DNA from: Eggerthellaceae bacterium
Lineage (GTDB): Bacteria > Actinomycetota > Coriobacteriia > Coriobacteriales > Eggerthellaceae
NCBI GenBank assembly: GCA_900754495.1
Contig: CAAEDC010000231.1
Coordinates: forward strand, 1-7,631
Reading direction: 5' to 3'
Length of the DNA stretch: 7,631 bases
Numbering within the stretch: position 1 is the stretch's first letter; the number at the start of each line of letters is the position of its first letter. Position numbers and translations under genes: made by a program. Positions 1-5,708 of this stretch are shown in pieces. The notes beneath the pieces were generated by a model. That model saw nothing but the letters and a program-made list of their open reading frames with translations. It was not told the DNA's origin and did no database searches.

Positions 1-126
1 AAGGGCGTGAAGGGAGCGAAGAGCGTTGCTGCCTAGGCTAGCCCCTTGTCACACAAACTACCGAAGCCTCAGAAAAAGTGACTGCCCCCTTTTCTCACGC
101 GGCGGGCCGGCAGCCAGGCGGAACGG

Positions 127-1158
127 CTAGTTGAACTTGAAGATCTTCTGGGCCATGTGGTAGCCGGTGATGCCGATGCGGCGGCCGAGCTCGGTGGGGA
201 TGTTGGTCGCCAGGTTGAGCACGCTGTTCTTGACGCGGTTGTAGACGCCGGGATTATGCTCCTTCAGGTACGCCCAGATGGCGTCGCGCTTCTCATCCGC
301 CTCGGCGGTGTTGATCATCCGCAGGAAGATCGAGCAGATGCACATCATCATCGACAGGTAGTTCTCCATGTAGCGCTCAAGGCGCTTCTCCCCCACCGCG
401 TCGGGCAGCGGGACGGCGTCGATCATGATGCGGGTGATCTTGAGCTGCTGGTCGATGCGGCCCATCATCACGCTCTCGTTGACGCTTTGGTCCTCGCGGC
501 CGATGAAATAGCGGTACATGTCGACGTCGAGGTAGTACATCGTCTTGACGTGCGGCAGCGGCACGTACACGAAGATGTTGTCGACGTAGAAGGTGTGCTG
601 CGGGAGCTTAAGCCCCATGTCGCGCAAAAGCTCGGTGCGGTAGATGACCGAGTGCATGAGCAGGTACTGGCTGGGATTGAAATGCCCCACGTCCGCCCAG
701 GTGAACTCCTCGCCGACCGGGAAGACGTTCTTGTAGCGGATGACGGTGCGCGTATTCTCGTGCACCTTCTCGTAAACGTAGTTGCCGATCACAAGATCGG
801 TGGCGTCGCGCAGCTCGCACTGGCGGCGCAGGTAGCGCATCACCTCGCGCATGGCATCGGCGTCCAGCCAGTCGTCGGAGTCGACGACCTTGAAGTAGCG
901 GCCCTCGGCATGCGCGAGGCCGGTGTTGACCGCCTGGCCGTGCCCGCCGTTGGGCTGGTGCACGGCCAGGATCGTCTCGGGATACTCCGCCTGCCAGGCA
1001 TCGGCCTTCTCGGCCGTGTCGTCTTTGGTGGAGCCGTCGTCCACGATCACGATCTGGATGTCGTTGCGCCCCTCGTCGCAGGCGAGAAGCGACTTGATGC
1101 AGTTGTCCATGTAGGCTGCCGAGTTGTAGCACGGCACCGCGAACGTGATCGTCTTCAT
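127..1158 (-). CDS. Family 2 glycosyltransferase (GT-A fold)
   Basis: A 343-residue protein with the features of an inverting GT2 enzyme that transfers a sugar from a nucleotide donor, probably at the inner face of the membrane. The N-terminus (ITFAVPCYN) is the usual first beta strand; VDDGSTKD at residues 39-46 is the nucleotide-binding acidic motif; NGGHGQAVNTG lies at 70-80; DSDDW at 93-97 is the metal-binding DXD-type motif. YVDNIF (191-196) is a candidate for the catalytic-base region, and GREDQSVN (220-227) resembles the C-terminal motif of many capsule and teichoic-acid GT2 proteins. I see no transmembrane segment. The start is fixed by GAAAGGAAA (1165-1173) six bases upstream. It lies 39 bp behind glf on the same strand, so it is probably co-transcribed and may act on galactofuranose or on the same surface polysaccharide. 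The family is clear; donor and acceptor cannot be read from the sequence. Confidence 0.9.
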   Translation of the reverse strand: MKTITFAVPCYNSAAYMDNCIKSLLACDEGRNDIQIVIVDDGSTKDDTAEKADAWQAEYPETILAVHQPNGGHGQAVNTGLAHAEGRYFKVVDSDDWLDADAMREVMRYLRRQCELRDATDLVIGNYVYEKVHENTRTVIRYKNVFPVGEEFTWADVGHFNPSQYLLMHSVIYRTELLRDMGLKLPQHTFYVDNIFVYVPLPHVKTMYYLDVDMYRYFIGREDQSVNESVMMGRIDQQLKITRIMIDAVPLPDAVGEKRLERYMENYLSMMMCICSIFLRMINTAEADEKRDAIWAYLKEHNPGVYNRVKNSVLNLATNIPTELGRRIGITGYHMAQKIFKFN

Positions 1159-1197
1159 GTGCGGTTTCCTTTCAACCAGCGTCCGAACCGATGAGGG

Positions 1198-2421
1198 CTA
1201 CGCGCCCTCGCCCACCAGCTCGTCGGCGAGCGCCAACGCGCGGCCGATGATGACGTCCATGTTGTAGTAGCGGTACTCCGCCAGACGTCCCAGCGGATGG
1301 AAGTTCGGCAGCTTCTCGGTCAGAGCGAGGTAGCGGTTGTAGTGCGCGGTGTTCTCCTCAGAGATGATCGCGTAGTACGGGATCTGGCTCTCGGGATCGT
1401 CGTAGGAGTGGCTGTACTCCTTCATGATGGTCGTCTTGTCGGACTCCTGGCCGGTCAGGTAGGTGAACTCGGTGATGCGGGTGTAGTCCTCGGTTACCGT
1501 GAAGTTGACCGTGCCGCAGGGCAGGACGTGCTGCTGGTCGTGCGTCTCGTACTTGAAGTCGAGCGTGCGGTACGGCAGGCGCCCGAAGCGGGACAGGAAC
1601 AGCTCGTCAAGCGGGCCGGTGTAGACGATGGGGCCGTCGAAGTCCTGGCCCTTGATCGCGATGGCGGAAAGCGGCGAATCCTCGGCGCCGTTTACGAACT
1701 TGAGGTCGAACACGCTTTCGGCCTCGGTGTCCAGACAGACGACGATGTTGTCATGGGAGAGCATGTTCTCGAACAGCGGCGTGTAGCCGTCAAGCGGCAT
1801 GCCCTGGTAGGCATCCTGGAAGTAGCGGTTGTCGCGCGAAATGAACACGGGCACGCGCGCGGTGACGGAGGGGTCGACCTCCTCGGGCGTGAGGCCCCAC
1901 TGCTTCTGGGTGTAGTAGAGGAAGACGTTCTTGTACACGAAGTCGGCGATCTCAGCCAGCTCGGGATCGTCCTGCTCGCGCAGCTCGATGATCGGGACCT
2001 TGCGCTCGTCGCCGAACGTCTGGATCAGCTTCTCGATGAGATGGGCGGCCTTCTCCTTACCGAACGCGATCTCCATCGAGTTCTTGTTGAACGGCACGGG
2101 CATGTAGGTGCCGTACCAGTCGGCGAGCACCTCGTGCTGGTAGTCGCGCCACTCGGTGAAGCGGCGAACGTAGTCGAACGCGCGCTTGTCGTTGGTGTGG
2201 AAGATATGCGGACCGTAGCGGTGCACCAGGATGCCCGCGTCGTCGAGCTCATCGTACATGTTGCCGCCGATATGGCCGCGCTTCTCGATGACGAGGACCT
2301 TCTTGCCGCCGCGCTCGGCAAGCTCGCGCGCCGTGACCGCACCCGCGAAGCCGGTACCGACGACCACCGCGTCGAACTCGGCGATGTCGATGTCATTGAA
2401 TACGGAATACTGAACGCCCAT
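1198..2421 (-). CDS. glf: UDP-galactopyranose mutase
   Basis: A 407-residue flavoenzyme that interconverts UDP-galactopyranose and UDP-galactofuranose in the cytoplasm, supplying the donor for galactofuranose-containing surface glycans. It shows the FAD dinucleotide fold GTGFAG at 22-27, the acidic end of strand 2 (VIEKR, E46), HIGGN at 50-54 and HRYGPHIFHTN at 67-77. YTQKQWG (170-176), YTRITEF (313-319) and GRLAEYRYYNMD near the C-terminus are hallmark UGM motifs. By motif alignment from memory, R189 (ARVPV) and R315 (YTRI) correspond to the two arginines that bind the substrate diphosphate (R170 and R278 in E. coli). The second arginine of the usual RxPVR motif is replaced by F193. The frame stays open to 2523, but I chose the ATG at 2421 because GAAAGGAG (2426-2433) precedes it; the upstream extension is arginine-rich and unlike UGM. 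About 14 residues precede the FAD fold, more than in E. coli. It is the first gene of a likely two-gene transcript with the downstream glycosyltransferase. Confidence 0.96.
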   Translation of the reverse strand: MGVQYSVFNDIDIAEFDAVVVGTGFAGAVTARELAERGGKKVLVIEKRGHIGGNMYDELDDAGILVHRYGPHIFHTNDKRAFDYVRRFTEWRDYQHEVLADWYGTYMPVPFNKNSMEIAFGKEKAAHLIEKLIQTFGDERKVPIIELREQDDPELAEIADFVYKNVFLYYTQKQWGLTPEEVDPSVTARVPVFISRDNRYFQDAYQGMPLDGYTPLFENMLSHDNIVVCLDTEAESVFDLKFVNGAEDSPLSAIAIKGQDFDGPIVYTGPLDELFLSRFGRLPYRTLDFKYETHDQQHVLPCGTVNFTVTEDYTRITEFTYLTGQESDKTTIMKEYSHSYDDPESQIPYYAIISEENTAHYNRYLALTEKLPNFHPLGRLAEYRYYNMDVIIGRALALADELVGEGA

Positions 2422-2425
2422 GAGG

Positions 2426-2433
2426 CTCCTTTC
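2426..2433 (-). promoter_or_regulatory. Ribosome binding site that sets the glf start
   Basis: The minus strand reads GAAAGGAG four bases before the ATG at 2421. This argues for the 407-residue product over the longer open frame that continues upstream to 2523, where no comparable site was noticed. Confidence 0.75.
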
Positions 2434-2565
2434 GGTTTGCATGATGCGGCGCGTGCGTCCCGCCTTGGAGGGTGCGGGGCCTTGCCGCCGACCGCGCCGG
2501 CGGCCGATCCGAAGCACGCGCAAATTGAACCGTGAGCCATTTTACCGGGAAGGCGCACAGCACGG

Positions 2566-2592
2566 GCGATTATCATAAAAGGCGGATATTTT
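2566..2592. promoter_or_regulatory. AT-rich island in the glf/pta divergent spacer, probable promoter zone
   Basis: The 299 bp between the divergent glf and pta starts are GC-rich except for this short AT-rich stretch. It contains -10-like hexamers on both strands: TATCAT at 2571-2576 and GATATT at 2585-2590 on plus, TATGAT (2572-2577) on minus. A second minus-strand candidate, TAAAAT, lies at 2539-2544. None has a convincing -35 partner at normal spacing, so I assign the zone rather than a specific promoter. Transcription from here would leave leaders of roughly 130-170 nt for both genes. Confidence 0.35.
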
Positions 2593-2633
2593 GCCGGGCC
2601 CTTGCGCCCTGACCGGCACGAGGAGGGGCGGCA

Positions 2634-2681
2634 CCGCAGGCGCCCGCACCCGCAGGCGACTCGCACCCGCGCAGCGCGGGT
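2634..2681. repeat. Imperfect 16-17 bp tandem repeat ending in a hairpin, pta leader
   Basis: Two adjacent units start with the same nine bases CCGCAGGCG (2634-2642 and 2650-2658) and end CGCAC (2645-2649 and 2662-2666), differing by a few bases and a one-base indel. They run into the near-perfect dyad ACCCGCGC-A-GCGCGGGT (2665-2681). The element ends 39 bp before the pta start codon, so if transcription begins in the AT-rich island it lies in the 5' untranslated leader. No T-run follows the dyad, so it is not an intrinsic terminator. It could be a protein-binding site or an mRNA structure; its function is unknown. Confidence 0.5.
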
Positions 2682-2720
2682 CGCAACGCCCCCATCCGCG
2701 ACCTTACGAACGGAGGCACC

Positions 2721-3716
2721 ATGAGCACGTTTCTCGAATCCATGATCTCCCGCGCCAAGGCGGACAAACGGACGATCGTCCTGCCCGAGGGCGACGATCC
2801 CCGCACGCTCGAAGCCGCGGAGCGCATCCTCGCCGACGACGTCGCCGACCTGATCATCCTAGGCGACGCCGAGGCGATCTCCGCGAGCGGCCGCGCGCTG
2901 GATGGCACCCGGATCGTGGACGTGCGCTCCTCCGAGCTGCGCCAGGAGCTCGCCGACGCGCTCTTCGAGATCCGCAAGCACAAGGGCATGACGCCCGAGC
3001 AGGCGCTCGAGAAGATGGACGACGTGCTCTACTTCGGCGTGATGCTCGTCAAGACCGGGCGCGCCGACGGCATGGTCGCCGGCGCCTGCCATGCGACGGG
3101 CGACGTGCTGCGCCCCTGCCTGCAGATCCTCAAGACCGCTCCGGGCGTCAAGCTCGTGAGCTCGTTCTTCGTGATGGTCGTGCCTGAGTGCGACCTGGGC
3201 GAAAACGGGACGTTCGTGTTCTCGGATTGCGGCCTGGAGGTGCAGCCCGACGCCGAGCGGCTGGCGCACATCGCCGTCAACTCGGCGAAGTCCTGGAAGA
3301 CGCTCATGGGCACCGAGCCCACCGTCGCCCTGCTCTCGCATTCCACCTACGGATCCGCCAAGAACGACGACGCGGCCAAGGTCGTCGAGGCCGCGCGCAT
3401 CGCCAAGGAGCTCGCGCCCGAGCTCGCTCTCGACGGCGAGCTGCAGGCAGACGCCGCCATGGTGCCGAGCGTCGGCGCGTCCAAGGCACCCGACTCCCCC
3501 GTCGCGGGAAAGGCCAACGTACTGGTGTTCCCCGATCTTGACGCCGGCAACATCGGCTACAAGCTCGTCCAGCGTCTGGCGAAGGCCGAGGCCTACGGGC
3601 CCATCACCCAAGGCATCGACGCCCCCGTCAACGACCTCTCCCGCGGCTGCAGCGCCGCCGACATCGTCGGCGTCATCGCCATCACCTGCGTCCAGGCCCA
3701 GGCCAACAAGGCTTAA
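2721..3716 (+). CDS. pta: Phosphate acetyltransferase
   Basis: A 331-residue short-form (single-domain) Pta, which converts acetyl-CoA and phosphate to acetyl phosphate and CoA in the cytoplasm. It lacks the N-terminal DRTGG/regulatory domains of the long E. coli type. Diagnostic stretches are VLPEGDDPRTLEAA (20-33), HSTYGSAKNDD (207-217), KAPDSPVAGKANVLVFPDLDAGNIGYK (255-281, conserved in the whole family) and NDLSRGC (304-310). S307, R308 and D314 match S309, R310 and D316 of the Methanosarcina thermophila enzyme with a constant offset of two; R85 and R131 match its R87 and R133 in the same way, so the active site looks intact. GGAGG (2712-2716) sits four bases before the ATG. The product should be used by AckA, whose gene faces it 403 bp away on the other strand. 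A terminator follows at 3884-3930. Confidence 0.97.
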   Translation: MSTFLESMISRAKADKRTIVLPEGDDPRTLEAAERILADDVADLIILGDAEAISASGRALDGTRIVDVRSSELRQELADALFEIRKHKGMTPEQALEKMDDVLYFGVMLVKTGRADGMVAGACHATGDVLRPCLQILKTAPGVKLVSSFFVMVVPECDLGENGTFVFSDCGLEVQPDAERLAHIAVNSAKSWKTLMGTEPTVALLSHSTYGSAKNDDAAKVVEAARIAKELAPELALDGELQADAAMVPSVGASKAPDSPVAGKANVLVFPDLDAGNIGYKLVQRLAKAEAYGPITQGIDAPVNDLSRGCSAADIVGVIAITCVQAQANKA

Positions 3717-3794
3717 GGGCTTTCGCGCTGGCGGATTGGAGCCGCGGACTGCGATCCGAGAAGAGAGGCCCGATCGTTTCGCGGCATGAGGAGG

Positions 3795-3811
3795 GACGCT
3801 TCGAAAGCGTC
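3795..3811. repeat. Perfect 7-bp hairpin in the pta 3' region
   Basis: GACGCTT-CGA-AAGCGTC forms a tight stem of seven pairs with a three-base loop. GCTTCGA (3798-3804) can alternatively pair with TCGAAGC (3821-3827). GACTGCG at 3747-3753 is complementary to CGCAGTC at both 3816-3822 and 3828-3834. No T-run follows, so this is not an ordinary terminator. It may stabilise the 3' end of the pta transcript. Confidence 0.5.
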
Positions 3812-3883
3812 GATACGCAGTCGAAGCCGCAGTCGGAGCACGATTCGCGATGCCGCACTCCAGTTTTGGAGCATTTTGCGCAG

Positions 3884-3930
3884 ACCGCCCCGCCCGGAAG
3901 GCACCGTTTCGCCGAGTGGGGCGGTTTTCC
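3884..3930 (+). terminator. Intrinsic terminator of pta
   Basis: ACCGCCCC (3884-3891) pairs perfectly with GGGGCGGT (3918-3925). The 26-base interior can itself fold (CGGAA with TTTCG, one G-T pair). The stem runs directly into TTTT (3925-3928) on the plus strand. The minus strand has no T-run after the stem, so the direction is plus. It lies about 170 bp after the pta stop, leaving a long structured 3' untranslated region. Confidence 0.7.
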
Positions 3931-3964
3931 ATTGGAATATCCGCAGGTCGCCGCTTTCCCCGGG

Positions 3965-3997
3965 GAAAAGAAATGCCTCCCGCGGAAACGGGAGGCA
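3965..3997 (-). terminator. Intrinsic terminator of ackA
   Basis: TGCCTCCCG (3974-3982) and CGGGAGGCA (3989-3997) form a perfect nine-pair stem with a six-base loop. Read on the minus strand it is followed at once by TTTCTTTTCC. The plus-strand side has no T-run. It lies about 120 bp beyond the ackA stop and does not overlap the pta terminator, so the two convergent genes each have their own. Confidence 0.8.
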
Positions 3998-4040
3998 CGC
4001 AAAACGTCCGATTATTGGAGTGGCACCGGCCTTTCAACGC

Positions 4041-4062
4041 TCGAGGCGCCGCAACGCCTCGA
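4041..4062. repeat. Perfect 8-bp hairpin downstream of ackA
   Basis: TCGAGGCG (4041-4048) and CGCCTCGA (4055-4062) pair perfectly around a six-base loop. It lies between the ackA stop codon and its T-tailed terminator, next to the duplicated ackA tail. Neither strand has a T-run after it. A role in 3'-end protection of the ackA mRNA is possible; I infer nothing firmer. Confidence 0.5.
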
Positions 4063-4064
4063 AT

Positions 4065-4149
4065 CGGATGTCCGCTGGTGGACCAGCTCGTAGGCGCCGC
4101 GATGTCCTAGTCCGGATGCCTACTGGTGGACCAGCTCGTAGGTGTCGCG
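4065..4149 (-). repeat. 48-bp tandem duplication of the ackA 3' end
   Basis: Bases 4065-4101 match 4113-4149 at 32 of 37 positions with a constant offset of 48. The central block, starting at 4075 and at 4123, is identical over 20 bases. The proximal copy is the real end of ackA (RDTYELVHQ, then TAG at 4120-4122). The distal copy, read in the same frame, gives RGAYELVHQ, but its stop position reads CGG (4072-4074). Since 48 bp is 16 codons the duplication keeps the ackA frame, yet it lies after the stop and is not translated unless the stop is read through. The next in-frame stop would be TAA at 4012-4014. Confidence 0.85.
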
Positions 4150-5313
4150 GGCGATCATGTACTCCTCGTTCGTCGGGATGATGAGGATGACGACGTCGGA
4201 ATCGTCGGAGGAGATGATGCGCTCGCCGCCTCGCTCGCTGTTGCGCTTCTCGTCCAGCACGATGCCGAGCGGCTGCAGGCCGCCGAAGATGAGGCGGCGC
4301 ATCTTGTCGCAGTTCTCGCCGACGCCCGCGGTCAGCACGATGGCGTCGACGCCGCCCATGACGGCGATGTACTGGCCGATGTACTTCTTGACGGAATGCG
4401 AGTACATCTCGTAGGCGAGCTGTGCACGCTCATCGCCCTCTTCGGAGGCGGTACGCACGCTGCGCAGGTCGTTGCTGATGCCCGAAATGCCGAGCAGTCC
4501 TGATTTCTTGTTCATGAGGTCGTTGACGCCCTGCGCGTCGAGATTCTCGTGATCCATGAGGAACGGCACGATGGCGGGGTCGATCGCTCCGCAGCGCGTG
4601 CCCATCATCAAGCCGTCGAGCGGCGTCAGGCCCATCGACGTATCGACGGCGATGCCGTGGTCGATCGCGCTCATCGAGCAGCCGTTGCCCAGATGGCAGG
4701 TGATCAGCTTGAGATCCTCGATCGGCTCGTCCAGAAACGCCGCCGCACGCTCGGAGATGTAGCGGTGGCTCGTGCCGTGGGCGCCGTACTTGCGGATGCC
4801 GTACTTCTCGTAGAGCTCGTAAGGCAGCGGGTACATGTAGGCCTTGGGAGGCAGGGACTGGAAGAACGCGGAGTCGAACACGGCGACCATCGGGATGCCC
4901 GGCATGTGCTTCTGGCAGGCGTGGATGCCCATGAGCGCGGCCTTGTTGTGCAGCGGCGCGAGCTCGGCCAGCTCGTCGATCTTGGCGATGACCTCGTCGT
5001 CGATGATGACGGAGCGGTCGAAGTACTTGCCGCCCTGGACGATGCGGTGCCCGACCGCGTCGATCTCGGAGAGAGAGTCGATCGCCTTGGTGGGGCCGGT
5101 AGTCAGCGTCTCGAGGACGAGCGCCATGGCCTCGTCGTGATCCGCCATATGGGCGTCGATGACGACCTCGTTGTCGTCGATGCCGTGCTTGTGGAACGCA
5201 TCGGGAGAGCCCACCCGCTCGCAGATGCCCTTGGCGAGCAGCGCATGGGTCTCCACGTTGAGCAATTGATACTTCAAGGAAGATGATCCTGCATTGATGA
5301 CCAGAACGTTCAA
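4120..5313 (-). CDS. ackA: Acetate kinase
   Basis: A 397-residue acetate kinase (ASKHA fold) converting acetyl phosphate and ADP to acetate and ATP. Length and motifs match the family. The N-terminal NVLVINAGSSSLKYQ carries N7. VGHRIVQGG supplies R90, VFDSAF D147, YGAHGTSH H179, MGTR R240 and PTNEE E383. These match N7, R91, D148, H180, R241 and E384 of the Methanosarcina thermophila enzyme at zero or minus-one offset, so catalysis should be intact. HLGNG (207-211) and GVGEN are the phosphate- and adenosine-binding loops. After VFDSAF the usual histidine of AFH is phenylalanine (F151). The start is TTG at 5313, since the protein begins exactly at the conserved N-terminus and AAAGGAGG lies seven bases upstream; the open frame continues to 5631 but that part resembles no AckA and carries repeats. 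The gene is convergent with pta and appears to have its own promoter and terminator. Confidence 0.97.
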   Translation of the reverse strand: MNVLVINAGSSSLKYQLLNVETHALLAKGICERVGSPDAFHKHGIDDNEVVIDAHMADHDEAMALVLETLTTGPTKAIDSLSEIDAVGHRIVQGGKYFDRSVIIDDEVIAKIDELAELAPLHNKAALMGIHACQKHMPGIPMVAVFDSAFFQSLPPKAYMYPLPYELYEKYGIRKYGAHGTSHRYISERAAAFLDEPIEDLKLITCHLGNGCSMSAIDHGIAVDTSMGLTPLDGLMMGTRCGAIDPAIVPFLMDHENLDAQGVNDLMNKKSGLLGISGISNDLRSVRTASEEGDERAQLAYEMYSHSVKKYIGQYIAVMGGVDAIVLTAGVGENCDKMRRLIFGGLQPLGIVLDEKRNSERGGERIISSDDSDVVILIIPTNEEYMIARDTYELVHQ

Positions 5314-5320
5314 CGATCCG

Positions 5321-5328
5321 CCTCCTTT
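5321..5328 (-). promoter_or_regulatory. Ribosome binding site that sets the TTG start of ackA
   Basis: The minus strand reads AAAGGAGG, a near-perfect Shine-Dalgarno sequence, seven bases before TTG at 5313. No ATG or GTG lies at a suitable distance, and the conserved AckA N-terminus begins with the very next codon. Confidence 0.85.
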
Positions 5329-5346
5329 GCTTTTCCTAACTTGAAT

Positions 5347-5352
5347 ATTGTA
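5347..5352 (-). promoter_or_regulatory. Probable -10 box of the ackA promoter
   Basis: The minus strand reads TACAAT (five of six matches to TATAAT) in an AT-rich patch inside GC-rich DNA. A start site about seven bases downstream would give a leader of roughly 27 nt, enough for the ribosome binding site. At the expected -35 distance the sequence is GC-rich and unlike TTGACA, so activation by a regulator or a non-standard promoter is possible. Confidence 0.45.
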
Positions 5353-5385
5353 GGAGCGGAGCGCGAACGCGCCCGACGCGACCCC

Positions 5386-5563
5386 TCGCGTTTCGGCAAG
5401 CGGCATCCGGGCGATGAGAAAAAGGAACGGCCGGCACCGCTCGCTTTGGGAAAATGCAGAAGCGTCGGTCCTTCTTTTTCGCGTTTCGGCAAGCGACGCA
5501 TGGAGTGTGTTGGAGAGGCCGAGAGGCAGCGGACATTTCGAGGCACGCAGGTTGGGAAAATGC
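5386..5563 (-). repeat. Duplicated two-part repeat module upstream of ackA
   Basis: The 17-mer TCGCGTTTCGGCAAGCG (plus-strand reading) occurs exactly at 5386-5402 and 5479-5495, 93 bp apart. The 12-mer TTGGGAAAATGC occurs at 5446-5457 and 5552-5563. Read toward ackA the order is 12-mer, 17-mer, 12-mer, 17-mer, giving two modules of about 85 and 72 bp. The 17-mer contains an imperfect dyad (CGTTT-CGGC-AAGCG, one mismatch). The nearer copy ends about 34 bp upstream of the likely -10 box, a position usual for activator or repressor sites. No protein could be assigned to this 395-bp gap; open frames through it are arginine-rich and look accidental. Confidence 0.6.
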
Positions 5564-5589
5564 CAGCGAGCGGGGTCCCGGCGAGTGCG

Positions 5590-5640
5590 GAAGACGAGAA
5601 AGCCCGCCTTGGTTGGACTTCGGTCCACCAAGACGGGCTT
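5590..5640 (-). terminator. Strong hairpin terminator after the HIT gene
   Basis: Bases 5600-5640 fold into a long stem: AAGCCCG with CGGGCTT, CTTGG with CCAAG, and TGGAC with GTCCA, interrupted only by a C-A mismatch and one bulged T. The minus-strand continuation is pyrimidine-rich (GGGCTTTCTCGTCTTCC), so it should end the xseA-xseB-HIT transcript about 70 bp after the HIT stop. On the plus strand the loop is TTCG closed by C-G, a very stable tetraloop, but no T-run follows there. Confidence 0.75.
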
Positions 5641-5708
5641 GAACGTCGGCTGTGCCGCCAGGTCCCGCGCAGCGTCGGCGCATTCCGGCGATCGGCAGAC
5701 CGCTGAAA

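Noticed and set aside
157..1194. 345-codon open frame on the plus strand, antisense to the glycosyltransferase
   Set aside because: It is a mirror of the real GT2 gene in GC-rich DNA; the translation is rich in V, D, H, A and L with no family motif, while the minus frame is an unmistakable GT2 enzyme.
2422..2523. N-terminal extension of glf by 34 residues
   Set aside because: The added residues are arginine-rich and unlike UGM, and a good ribosome binding site marks the ATG at 2421.
1297..2535. 412-codon open frame on the plus strand, antisense to glf
   Set aside because: Same kind of shadow; low-complexity V/L/D/E/R composition, no ribosome binding site noted, and the opposite strand encodes a complete UGM.
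2634..2681. CRISPR-like or riboswitch interpretation of the pta leader repeats
   Set aside because: Only two adjacent units without spacers, so not CRISPR; no conserved riboswitch core or terminator/antiterminator pair could be seen.
2859..4037. 392-codon minus-strand frame antisense to pta and running through the pta-ackA spacer
   Set aside because: The part opposite pta is a codon shadow (repetitive G, D, V, H, L) and the start lies among the convergent terminators; the plus strand encodes an intact Pta.
3786..4181. 131-codon plus-strand frame with SRSRSR repeats in the pta-ackA spacer
   Set aside because: It reads through two terminators and the antisense of the ackA duplication; the apparent internal repeat (GGPARR twice) is just the 48-bp DNA duplication seen in another frame.
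5314..5631. N-terminal extension of acetate kinase by 106 residues
   Set aside because: The frame happens to be open, but the conserved N-terminus starts at the TTG at 5313 behind a near-perfect ribosome binding site, and the extension covers the promoter-like box, repeats and part of a terminator.
5341..5706. Possible small protein genes in the 395-bp gap between ackA and the HIT gene
   Set aside because: Frames on both strands are arginine/serine-rich, overlap the repeats and terminator hairpin, lack convincing ribosome binding sites, and resemble no family.
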